From Pleomorphomonas sp. JP5 (GTDB taxonomy: Bacteria; Pseudomonadota; Alphaproteobacteria; Rhizobiales; Pleomorphomonadaceae): a DNA stretch of 64,000 bases. Of the stretch, positions 27,325-35,630 are shown in pieces. Numbering within the stretch: position 1 is the first letter of the stretch; each line of letters starts with the position of its first letter. A program made the position numbers and the translations under genes. The notes below the pieces were generated by a model. The model was not told where the DNA came from and searched no databases. It saw nothing but the letters and a program-made list of their open reading frames with translations. The stretch spans positions 549,237 through 613,236 of the forward strand of contig NZ_JAMDLI010000007.1 of NCBI RefSeq assembly GCF_023721815.1, read 5' to 3'.

Positions 27325-28148
27325 GCGAGACCTACAGGAACCGGCTGCTGCTCGTCATCGCGCTGCTGCTCGCCGCCATCTATCTCTTTCCGCTCTACTG
27401 GATGTACATCACCGCGCTGAAGACCGGCTCGGAGATGTTCGCGACACCGCCGTCCTTCTGGCCCGACGATCCCCAGTGGTCGATCTTCCCCTTCGTCTTC
27501 CAACTGAAGGGCATGGGGCGGTTCTTGTGGAACTCGGTGGTGATCGCGTCGGGATCGGTGGCGTTGATTGCCGTGCTCGGCACCGGCGCCGCCTATGTGC
27601 TCGCTCGCTATCGCAACGTCTGGGTCGATGTCGGTCTGTTCCTGGTGCTGATGCTGCAGGTGCTGCCGGCCTCGTTGATGATCACGCCGATCTTCGTGCT
27701 GTTCACGCTGACCGGCATCCTCGACTATCCCCGTACGGCGGTAATCCTGGCGATCGCCGCCAAGAGCATGCCCTTCTTCATCGTGCTGGTTCGCGCTACC
27801 TTCATGAGCGTTCCGATGGAGCTCGAGGAGGCGGCGCTCGTCGACGGCAACTCGCGCGTCGGCGCCTTCTGGTCGATCGTGCTGCCACTCGCCCGCAACG
27901 GCATCCTCGTTTCCGCCATCCTGATCTTCATGCAGGCCTTCGGCGAGTTCGTCTACTCGAAGTCTCTGATTCAGGAGATCGAGCTGCAGCCGAGCTCGGT
28001 CGGCCTCAATGCTTTCATGGGCCCGAACACCAACGAATGGAACCGGATCATGGCCTTTGCCTCGATCTATGTGACCCCCATTCTGGCGACCTTCGTGCTG
28101 CTGCAGCGGCGCATCGTCTCTGGCCTGACCTCCGGAGCCCTGAAATGA
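27321..28148 (+). CDS. Sugar ABC transporter permease (MalG-like, CUT1)
   Basis: This 275-residue permease has about six membrane segments, the LYWMYITALKTGSEMF N-terminal region and the EAA loop EEAALVDGNSRVGAFWSIVLP. It overlaps both neighbours by four bases, so the two permeases and the ATPase are translated in a chain. Its features are ordinary for the MalG branch. Confidence 0.92.
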   Translation: MSETYRNRLLLVIALLLAAIYLFPLYWMYITALKTGSEMFATPPSFWPDDPQWSIFPFVFQLKGMGRFLWNSVVIASGSVALIAVLGTGAAYVLARYRNVWVDVGLFLVLMLQVLPASLMITPIFVLFTLTGILDYPRTAVILAIAAKSMPFFIVLVRATFMSVPMELEEAALVDGNSRVGAFWSIVLPLARNGILVSAILIFMQAFGEFVYSKSLIQEIELQPSSVGLNAFMGPNTNEWNRIMAFASIYVTPILATFVLLQRRIVSGLTSGALK

Positions 28149-29212
28149 CCACGCAGATCGAATTTTCCGGCGTCAACAAGCACTATGGCGCCTACCATGC
28201 GCTGAAGGACATCAACCTTTCGATCGACAAGGGCAGCTTCGTCGCGCTGGTCGGCCCCTCCGGCTGCGGCAAGTCGACGCTGCTACGCTCGCTGGCCGGC
28301 CTCGAGAAGATCACCGGTGGCGACATCTCGATCGCCGGCGAGGTGGTGACGATGCTGCCGCCGCGCAAGCGCGACGTTGCCATGGTGTTTCAGTCCTACG
28401 CCCTCTATCCGCACATGACGGTTGAGGAGAACCTCACCTATTCGTTGCGGGTTCACGGCGTCTCCAAGGCGGAACGCAAGAAGGCCGCCGCCGAGGTGGC
28501 GGCGACGACTGGCCTCTCGGAGCTTCTTCATCGCTATCCGCGCGAGCTCTCTGGCGGCCAGCGCCAGCGCGTCGCCATGAGCCGAGCGATCATCCGCAAC
28601 CCCAAGGCCTTCCTGTTCGACGAGCCGTTGTCCAACCTCGATGCCGCCCTGCGCGTCCACATGCGCAAGGAGATCCGCGCTCTGCACGATCGGCTCGGCG
28701 CCACGTCGGTCTATGTGACGCACGACCAGATCGAGGCCATGACCATGGCCGACCACGTCGTGGTGTTGCGGGCCGGCATCATCGAGCAGCAGGGACGGCC
28801 GCTTGATCTATATGATAAGCCGGCAAATAAATTCGTTGCCGGATTCATCGGGTCCCCCGCCATGAACTTCCTGCCGGCGACCGTGGCAGACGGTGGCGCC
28901 GCGATGATCGATCTGGGGAACAGACCGATCCGCCTTACGATTCCCGTTGCCGCGCCCATCGGCGCCAACGTGCTGATTGGCATCCGGCCGGAACACATCA
29001 CCTTGACCGCACCTGGAGAAGGCCGTTTCGACGCGCCCGTTGCCTTTACCGAATCCACCGGCTCCACGACCTTCGTGTCCACCGCGACGACGCCCGAACT
29101 GATGGTGGTGGAGACCGGCCGCCGGATGGTCACCAATGGCGATCTCGTCGGTTTGGCATTTGCTGATGCTGCGATTCACGTCTTTGACGGGACGACGGAA
29201 AAGCGCCTCTGA
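28145..29212 (+). CDS. Sugar ABC transporter ATP-binding protein (MsmK/UgpC-like)
   Basis: This 355-residue ATPase of the CUT1 class has Walker A GPSGCGKST, signature [15 protein letters not shown], Walker B AFLFDEPLSNLDA and the H-loop THDQIEAM. Its C-terminal domain from about residue 235 carries FIGSPAMNFLPA and GIRPEHI, as in MsmK/UgpC/MalK. ATG 28145 overlaps the MalG-like stop. It closes the importer operon, and a bidirectional terminator follows 27 bases later. Confidence 0.93.
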   Translation: MTTQIEFSGVNKHYGAYHALKDINLSIDKGSFVALVGPSGCGKSTLLRSLAGLEKITGGDISIAGEVVTMLPPRKRDVAMVFQSYALYPHMTVEENLTYSLRVHGVSKAERKKAAAEVAATTGLSELLHRYPRELSGGQRQRVAMSRAIIRNPKAFLFDEPLSNLDAALRVHMRKEIRALHDRLGATSVYVTHDQIEAMTMADHVVVLRAGIIEQQGRPLDLYDKPANKFVAGFIGSPAMNFLPATVADGGAAMIDLGNRPIRLTIPVAAPIGANVLIGIRPEHITLTAPGEGRFDAPVAFTESTGSTTFVSTATTPELMVVETGRRMVTNGDLVGLAFADAAIHVFDGTTEKRL

Positions 29213-29238
29213 ACGGCGGCTCTTTTCGATAGACCAAG

Positions 29239-29271
29239 AAAAACCCCGGAAGCGCCGCTTCCGGGGTTTTT
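29239..29271. terminator. Bidirectional intrinsic terminator
   Basis: AAAAACCCCGGAAG and CTTCCGGGGTTTTT (29239-29252 and 29258-29271) pair perfectly around a 5-base loop, with A- and T-runs on both sides. It lies between the convergent importer operon and the alpha-xylosidase gene and should end both transcripts. Confidence 0.9.
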
Positions 29272-29303
29272 GCTTCGGATCGCTGCCTTGGACGGTGATG
29301 CCG

Positions 29304-31622
29304 TCAGGCCGGAGGGAGGGTGATCCGAAGCGGGCCGGCGGCGCGGAGGGAAACGCCACCGGAACGCTGCTCGAAGTCGTCGCTGCCCTCGACGGCGGCG
29401 ACATGCCGGATGCTGACGAGGCGAAGCGCATAGGCCTGGTCTCGGTCGGGTGTCGCGGTAATCACGTTGCCGTCGCGGCGCACCGTGAGCGTCAGTGCCG
29501 GCGCTCCACTGCGGTAATCGGGCACTGTTGCGATGGCACTGGCGCCGTCGGCGAGCTCGTAGAGGGCAAAGGTGACGCCATCGGTGTAGTCATAGTCCGG
29601 CCGTTGGTCGTTGCTACCGAAGGCTATCAGGCTGCCCGGCCGCACGTAGAGCGGTAGGCTCATGACGCCATGCGTCTCGCGCCGCCAGACCGGTCCCTCC
29701 ACGACTTCGCCGGTGAGAAGCTGCGTCCAGCGCCCGGCCGGCAAGTAGACGGAGACCTCGCCGTCCTTGTCGAAAACCGGAGCGACGAGCAGCGACGAAC
29801 CCAGCATGAACTGCCGGTCGAGCGTCTCGGCGCTCGGATCGTCGAGAAACTCCAGCAGCATGGCCCTGAGCACCGGCACGCCGGTTTCCGATGCCTCGAC
29901 AGCGGCACCATAGAGGTAGGGCATCAGCGAGCACTTGAGGCGCGCAAAGTCCCTGAGCACGGCCTCGGCTTCCTGGTCAAAGAGCCAGGGCACCCGGTAG
30001 GACTTGGAACCGTGCAGGCGGCTGTGGCTGGAGAGAAGGCCGAAGGCGCACCAGCGCTTGTAGACGTCGGCCTCGGCGGTGTTCTCGAAGCCGCCGATGT
30101 CGTGGCTCCAGAAACCGAAGCCGGAAAGGCCGAGCGACAGACCGCCGCGCAATGTTTCGGCCATGGCCGGATAGTCGGAGTAGCAATCGCCTCCCCAGTG
30201 CACGGGGAAGCGCTGGCCACCGACGGTGGCCGATCGGGCAAACAGCACGCTTTCGCCACAGGCTTCAACCAGCGCGTCGTGAACCACCTTATTGTAGAGG
30301 AACGGATAGTAGTTGTGCATCTTCTGCGGGTCCGACCCGTCGTGCCAGACGACGTCGGTCGGAATGCGTTCGCCGAAATCCGTCTTGAAGGCGTCGACGC
30401 CCATGGCGGCGAGACGCTTCAGGTGACCGGCATACCAGGCGGCGGCCTCGGGATTGGTGAAGTCGACGATGCCCTGTCCGGCTTGCCAGAGATCCCACTG
30501 CCAGACGCTGCCATCGGGTCGCTTCAGGAGATAGCCCTTCTCCGCCGCTTCGTCGAACAGCTTTGACGCCTGGGCGATATAGGGATTGATCCAGAGACAG
30601 ATCTTCAGCCCCTTTTCCCGAAGGCGGTCCAGCATGCCCTGAGGATCGGGGAACACTTCGGGATCCCATTCGAAATCGCACCAATGGACGCCGCGCATCC
30701 AGAAGCAGTCGAAATGGAAGACATGCAGCGGAATGTCACGCTGGAACATGCCATCGACGAAGGAGTTGACGGTGCCCTCGTCATAGTCGGTGGTAAAGGA
30801 CGTGGTCAGCCACAGACCGAAGGACCAGGCCGGCGGCAGGGCCGGTCGGCCGGTCAGCCTCGTATAGCGTTCAAGCACCGCTTTCGGCGTCGGACCGTCG
30901 ATCAGATAGTACTCGAGCGCTTCGCCTTCGACGGCGAACTGCACCTTCGACACCTTCTCCGAAGCGACTTCGAAACCGACCCGGCCGGGATCGTTGACCA
31001 ATACGCCCCAGCCTCGGTTGGTGAGGAAGAACGGGATGTTCTTGTAGGCCTGCGTGGTGGACGTGCCGCCGTCCTCGTTCCAGATGTCGACGCTCTGGCC
31101 ATTCTTGACGAAGGGAGAGAAGCGCTCGCCAAGCCCGTAGACCAGCGTGCCGACCTCAAGGTCGAGGCGCTCGAACACATGTGGTGGCTCGCCACCGATG
31201 CTGGCATGGCCGGTTTCCCGAAAGCCGGTGCCGGTCAGTCGCTTGCCGCCGCGTGTCGCCTCGGTGCGCCATTCTCCATCCTTGGACACGGTGAGCGTGA
31301 GGTTTCCGGACGTGAAGGAGAGGGCGGCCTCGTCATCGGAGATCGTTGGCCGAAATGCATCGTCGGGAAACAACTCGAAGGCCGGACCGCGCCTGGCGGC
31401 TCCCTTGTGATGCTCGATGCGGACGCCGATGACGCCTTCCATCGGCGCGCTCAGCGTCAGCGTCAGCGTCGGCGCGTTGATCTGGTCGGCGCGACCGCGA
31501 CCACGTACGGCAAGAGCGATGATCTCGGCCTTGCGAGCGTCCGTCCGCACCGCATGAACATGATGCGGGTTGACGATGCTCATGCCTGCCGGCAGCAGCC
31601 AGTTGCCGTCGCTGAACTTCAT
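29304..31622 (-). CDS. yicI: Alpha-xylosidase, GH31, YicI type
   Basis: This 772-residue enzyme has the same length as Escherichia coli YicI and matches it along the whole protein, from the MKFSDGNWLL start onward. The catalytic nucleophile Asp415 is in KTDFGERIPTD. The acid/base Asp479 is in HWGGD. The YicI-type FDCFWM and HDIGGFEN segments are present. It should release alpha-linked xylose from alpha-xylosides such as isoprimeverose, in the cytoplasm since there is no signal peptide. ATG 31622 follows GGGGAGGAG. Its promoter carries the same operator as the importer operon, so both respond to one regulator. Confidence 0.95.
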   Translation of the reverse strand: MKFSDGNWLLPAGMSIVNPHHVHAVRTDARKAEIIALAVRGRGRADQINAPTLTLTLSAPMEGVIGVRIEHHKGAARRGPAFELFPDDAFRPTISDDEAALSFTSGNLTLTVSKDGEWRTEATRGGKRLTGTGFRETGHASIGGEPPHVFERLDLEVGTLVYGLGERFSPFVKNGQSVDIWNEDGGTSTTQAYKNIPFFLTNRGWGVLVNDPGRVGFEVASEKVSKVQFAVEGEALEYYLIDGPTPKAVLERYTRLTGRPALPPAWSFGLWLTTSFTTDYDEGTVNSFVDGMFQRDIPLHVFHFDCFWMRGVHWCDFEWDPEVFPDPQGMLDRLREKGLKICLWINPYIAQASKLFDEAAEKGYLLKRPDGSVWQWDLWQAGQGIVDFTNPEAAAWYAGHLKRLAAMGVDAFKTDFGERIPTDVVWHDGSDPQKMHNYYPFLYNKVVHDALVEACGESVLFARSATVGGQRFPVHWGGDCYSDYPAMAETLRGGLSLGLSGFGFWSHDIGGFENTAEADVYKRWCAFGLLSSHSRLHGSKSYRVPWLFDQEAEAVLRDFARLKCSLMPYLYGAAVEASETGVPVLRAMLLEFLDDPSAETLDRQFMLGSSLLVAPVFDKDGEVSVYLPAGRWTQLLTGEVVEGPVWRRETHGVMSLPLYVRPGSLIAFGSNDQRPDYDYTDGVTFALYELADGASAIATVPDYRSGAPALTLTVRRDGNVITATPDRDQAYALRLVSIRHVAAVEGSDDFEQRSGGVSLRAAGPLRITLPPA

Positions 31623-31726
31623 TGTGCTCCTCCCCGGGCGCTCCGCCAACCAGGGGGGAGCCACGCGTCCGCCGCTCGTCGCCAAGACCTTCGTGGGGCT
31701 TGCGATTCCACGGCCTTCCTCTATTC

Positions 31727-31740
31727 CGTAAACGTTTACG
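31727..31740. promoter_or_regulatory. LacI-family operator, alpha-xylosidase promoter copy
   Basis: CGTAAACGTTTACG is identical over all 14 bases to the site at 24859-24872. It directly follows the -10 box of the minus-strand alpha-xylosidase promoter. It lies about 205 bp upstream of the LacI gene, so it may also affect that gene. Confidence 0.85.
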
Positions 31741-31769
31741 ACGATAGCTGTGGCGACGCCTCCTGTCAA
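31741..31769 (-). promoter_or_regulatory. Promoter of the alpha-xylosidase gene
   Basis: On the minus strand TTGACA (complement of 31764-31769), a 17-bp spacer and TATCGT (complement of 31741-31746) are followed at once by the LacI-type operator. The arrangement is nearly the same as at the importer promoter. The rest of the 322-bp gap shows no gene. Confidence 0.78.
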
Positions 31770-31944
31770 AGGGCTTTTGTATCGGAGCGCTGCCGCCGGC
31801 CTGGACGGGCACCCGGAGGGAACATGCCGAGCCGAGCTGGGTGTTCCGCTATTGATCGCCTGCCGGAATTCTGGTGAAAGTCGGCTTGGCAGATGGTCGA
31901 CCCCTCCGGAACGGGCTTCGGCGCTGGACGCGGAGGATGAGGGA

Positions 31945-32976
31945 TTGGGCATCAAGGAGCTGGCGCGCCGCCTCAACATTTCCATCGGAACCGTCTCTCG
32001 CGCGCTCAACGGGCATCCGGAGGTCAATGCCGAAACGCGCAAGCGCGTGCTGGAGGCAGCGGCGGCGCTCGGCTATGCGCCGAACCAGGCCGGACGCAGC
32101 CTCCGGCAGGGAACGCTCAATGTCGTGGCGCTGCTGCTCTCCACAGACCTCACCTCGAAGACCGACACCATGTTTTTCATGGAGCTGTCGCGCGGCATTC
32201 AGGACCAGTTCGCCGAGCACGGTCTCGACCTCGTCATCCACCTCAACAAGCCTGATCTCGACATGCTCGACCGCGTGAAGCGCATCGTCGAGCGTCAGCA
32301 GGCGGATGCTCTCATCCTTGCCGAGACGCGTGACAACGACCCGCGCCTCGATTATCTCGCCGGGCGGAATTTCCCGTTCGCCACCATGGGACGGTCGTGG
32401 TCCGGCGGCACCCATCCCTGGATGGACCTCGATTTCGATTTCGCCATGCGCGCCGCCATAGACCGTCTCGCCGGCTTTGGCCATCGTCGCGTGGCGCTGG
32501 TCACCGGAGACCCCGGTTATCGTCTCGACACCATGCTGCAAGACGCTTATCGGCGTGAGCTTACCGGCCATGGCCTGACGGTCGACGAGGCGCTGATGAT
32601 CAAGACCGATACCCACGAGGAAGGCGGCTACAAGGCGATGACCGACTTCCTGGCCATGGCTTCTCCCCCGACGGCGGTGATCTTTCCTCACTACCGGGCC
32701 GTGGTGGGCGCTTATGCCTGCCTTTCGGAATCCGGCCTGCAGCCGGGCCGCGACGTGGCGATCCTCAGTTGCTCGGCCGATACGACCATCGCCCAGTTCA
32801 TGGCGCCGCCGCTCACCTGCTTCCGGCTCGATCTGTTTGGGCTCGGGCGGCGCCTTGCCCAGGCATTGCTCGCTTCCATGCCGCGCTTCGCGGACAGCTA
32901 CGGCGGCACTCTCGTCCAGGAGATCTGGCCGTGGGAACTGATCGGCCGCGACAGTGATGCCTTCACCCTCGTCTGA
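31945..32976 (+). CDS. LacI-family regulator of the alpha-xyloside locus
   Basis: This 343-residue regulator has the LacI helix-turn-helix at its very start (GIKELARRLNISIGTVSRALNG), the hinge segment YAPNQAGRSLRQG and a sugar-binding-type effector domain. I chose TTG 31945 because GGAGG lies 8 bases upstream and the protein then begins as LacI proteins normally do; longer forms add about 65 unrelated residues. It is divergent from the alpha-xylosidase gene. It is the obvious candidate to bind the two identical CGTAAACGTTTACG operators. Its inducer may be isoprimeverose or xylose, by inference. Confidence 0.88.
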   Translation: MGIKELARRLNISIGTVSRALNGHPEVNAETRKRVLEAAAALGYAPNQAGRSLRQGTLNVVALLLSTDLTSKTDTMFFMELSRGIQDQFAEHGLDLVIHLNKPDLDMLDRVKRIVERQQADALILAETRDNDPRLDYLAGRNFPFATMGRSWSGGTHPWMDLDFDFAMRAAIDRLAGFGHRRVALVTGDPGYRLDTMLQDAYRRELTGHGLTVDEALMIKTDTHEEGGYKAMTDFLAMASPPTAVIFPHYRAVVGAYACLSESGLQPGRDVAILSCSADTTIAQFMAPPLTCFRLDLFGLGRRLAQALLASMPRFADSYGGTLVQEIWPWELIGRDSDAFTLV

Positions 32977-33069
32977 AGGCATCGGGCGCCATCGGGTTCC
33001 GGGCGGCGACGGACCGGCGTAGATCTGGACGACGGCCCCATTTCGATTCGCCGTCTTCCGGAGACCATC

Positions 33070-35475
33070 ATGCGCAAGGAAAGCCAGTCCTTTCCGCCCT
33101 ATCCGACGGAGCCATCCGGACGCGACGAAACCGTCGAGGTGAAGGTCGACGCGTCTGGCGGCAACCGGATATTCGAGCTGACCACCACCGCGACGCGGCG
33201 CGACAACCCCAATCGCCACAGACGGATTGAGGAACGAACAGGCGAGCCACGGATCGTAACCGGTTCGCCGCTGTTCGACGCGCTTTTCGCCCAGGCGGTC
33301 GACGATGCCCGGCTCAACGCCGTTTCGTCCATTCGCGACGGAGCCTATCGCCATGGCAAGCCCATCCCCTGCGAGTGCTACCAGACCGGTGAGAAGTGGA
33401 CTTACGTCTGGACCCGCGACGTGTCCTACGCCGCCCATCTCGGGCTTGCGGTCCTTGATCCCGAGCGAGCGGCAACCACCCTTCTCTACAAGGTAAGCCC
33501 ATTTCGTGAGGGATATGTCCCGCCCGAGGAGCTTCCGGCGGATAGCTTGCAGATCGTCCAGGACACAGGTTCGGGCGGCAGTTGGCCCGTCAGCACCGAC
33601 CGCGTCTCCTGGGCCTTTGGGGCCGAGGCACTGCTCGCGACATTGCATGGCGACGCCCGCGCCGCCTTTGCCGACGTCGCGTTCCGGGCTCTGTCCGGAA
33701 CAGTGGCGGCCGATCGTCTCGCAGCCTTCGATCCGAGCGATGGCCTCTATCGAGGCGAGCAATCCTTCCTCGACTGGCGCGACCAGACCTACGCGCCATG
33801 GGTGATCGACGATCTCACGACCATCGCGACGTCAAAGGCGCTTTCCACCAACCTATGTCACTACAAGGTCCTTGGTCTCATTGCCCGCCTCGCCGTCGAG
33901 CGGGGCGACAACGCGGACGCTGCGCGCTATGCCGGCTGGGCCGACGATCTTCGCGCGGCTATCGATCGCGGCTTCTGGCTGGAAGAAAGAGGTCTCTACG
34001 CCTCGATCACCACGCCGGACAATCCAGCCTGGCCGGTCGAGAAATTCGACATGCTGGGCCTGTCTTTGGCCATCTTGACCGGCGTCGCCGGTCAAGATCG
34101 GGCCCGGCGCATTCTGGCGTCCTATCCGCACGTGCCTTTCGGAGTTCCCGTCTACTACCCGGCTCAGCCCGACGTGTTCTGCTACCATAACCGCGCCATA
34201 TGGCCGTTCGTCACTGCCTACGAACTGCTGGCCGCCGTCGAAGCGGAGGCTGTCGCCGCGTTCGATCATGCCTTTGACTCGCTGACCCGCGCCGCCGCGC
34301 TTAATCTCGACAATGTGGAGAATCAGGAGTGGTTGACCGGGCGCACATGGTTCGACGACGGGCCGCGCATTTCCTCGGCGCGTCAGCTCTGGTCGGTCGG
34401 TGGGTATCTCGGCATGGTGACGACGGCGATCTTCGGCTATCGGCCGGAGGCGGGCGGCTTCCATCTCAAGCCTTTCCTCACCGCGCATGCCCGCGACCGG
34501 CTTGGTGATGGCAAGGCAGAGCTTCGCGACCTCCACCATCACGGTCGACGCGTCGGCCTCGTGCTCAACCTGCCGCCGCGCGCCACCACGCAAGGGCACT
34601 ATGCCCTGCGCGAGGTGCGTCTCAACGGAGCGCCGGTGGAGGGCTTTATCGCCGACGCCCAGTTGCGGGACGACAACCGCATCGAACTGTTCTTCGGCGA
34701 TCTTGTTGCCGATAACGCCGATCTTTCCTTCATTCCCATGGTCGATGTCGCCACCCACGACGACCCCAGGGCCTTTTCGCCGCGCGAGCCGGTGATCACC
34801 GATCTCGTCATTGAGAATGGACGGGTGCGGCTCAACTTCGAAGGCCAGCTTCCGCGCTCTGGCCGGAGTGACGGGCTGCTTTTTACCGTGCTACGGGATG
34901 GCGAAGTGGCGGCGAGCGATCTTCCCGACACCGTCTGGCATGATCCCGTGCCGCTTCGGGCCGGTGTCCGCCGCGCCTATCGTGTCGTCTCGCGCTTCGC
35001 CGAAAGCGGCAATGCCTCGCATCCTTCGCTGGAAGCGGCGATCGAGGCTGGCGCCGTTCTGACCGTCGGCATCGACAGCCCCAACGTGGAGCGACGGAGC
35101 GACGGGCTGATCTTCAGCGAGGTTGTGGTGCAAGAGGCGGGCGACTATCGGCTGGCGCTTCTCTACCGGAACCACAGCTTTCACATCCAGACCGGCGTCA
35201 CCAACGCCGTCAAGCGTGTGAGCGTTTTCCGTGATGACGGGCGACAAGTTGGATCGGGGGTCGTGCAGATGCCTCACATGACGCCGGTCAACCCGCTTCG
35301 ACGCTCGACGACGCTGCCTCTGCGCCTTGAGACGGGAAGTTATCGTGTGGAGATCGCCGATTTCTTCAACATGAGCTGCCTTTCGGCAAATGACACCTAC
35401 ATCAGCCCCGGTGGCATGGCGGGCATGCGGAATGCAGCCGATATCCGCGCTCTCGATCTGGTCCGGATCGGTTGA
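33070..35475 (+). CDS. Six-hairpin glycosidase-like protein of unassigned family
   Basis: This 801-residue protein has no signal peptide. The segment KWTYVWTRDVSYAAHLGLAV (about residues 113-132) resembles the WxRD motif of (alpha/alpha)6-barrel glycosidases such as GH15 and GH63. Tryptophan- and acid-rich helices follow to about residue 450 (for example YHNRAIWPF and NQEWLTGRTWFDD). The last 300 residues look like beta-sandwich domains. I cannot name a family or identify both catalytic acids. ATG 33070 follows CCGGAGA. It lies 94 bp after the LacI gene on the same strand, which suggests a role in the same sugar pathway. Confidence 0.6.
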   Translation: MRKESQSFPPYPTEPSGRDETVEVKVDASGGNRIFELTTTATRRDNPNRHRRIEERTGEPRIVTGSPLFDALFAQAVDDARLNAVSSIRDGAYRHGKPIPCECYQTGEKWTYVWTRDVSYAAHLGLAVLDPERAATTLLYKVSPFREGYVPPEELPADSLQIVQDTGSGGSWPVSTDRVSWAFGAEALLATLHGDARAAFADVAFRALSGTVAADRLAAFDPSDGLYRGEQSFLDWRDQTYAPWVIDDLTTIATSKALSTNLCHYKVLGLIARLAVERGDNADAARYAGWADDLRAAIDRGFWLEERGLYASITTPDNPAWPVEKFDMLGLSLAILTGVAGQDRARRILASYPHVPFGVPVYYPAQPDVFCYHNRAIWPFVTAYELLAAVEAEAVAAFDHAFDSLTRAAALNLDNVENQEWLTGRTWFDDGPRISSARQLWSVGGYLGMVTTAIFGYRPEAGGFHLKPFLTAHARDRLGDGKAELRDLHHHGRRVGLVLNLPPRATTQGHYALREVRLNGAPVEGFIADAQLRDDNRIELFFGDLVADNADLSFIPMVDVATHDDPRAFSPREPVITDLVIENGRVRLNFEGQLPRSGRSDGLLFTVLRDGEVAASDLPDTVWHDPVPLRAGVRRAYRVVSRFAESGNASHPSLEAAIEAGAVLTVGIDSPNVERRSDGLIFSEVVVQEAGDYRLALLYRNHSFHIQTGVTNAVKRVSVFRDDGRQVGSGVVQMPHMTPVNPLRRSTTLPLRLETGSYRVEIADFFNMSCLSANDTYISPGGMAGMRNAADIRALDLVRIG

Positions 35476-35538
35476 TTCCAGACGCGAACTTGCTGATTAT
35501 ACAGCCGGAAGTGATGCCTTTACTGTTGGTGTCGTTCG

Positions 35539-35586
35539 AGTGCCCAAATTTGTGCCCCGCGATAACTTGACAAAAATTTGGGCACT
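35539..35586. promoter_or_regulatory. 13-bp inverted repeat upstream of the BMP importer operon
   Basis: AGTGCCCAAATTT (35539-35551) and AAATTTGGGCACT (35574-35586) are perfect inverted arms separated by 22 bases. TTGACA at 35567-35572 lies against the right arm, so a bound protein would cover the promoter. No clear -10 is seen. The site is in the 155-bp gap before the binding-protein gene and is much more AT-rich than its surroundings. It could also fold as RNA, but the position suggests an operator. Confidence 0.65.
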
Positions 35587-35630
35587 GATAGGGCTTTCAG
35601 AACACAATCAAGAAGCCAGAGGGGATCTCC

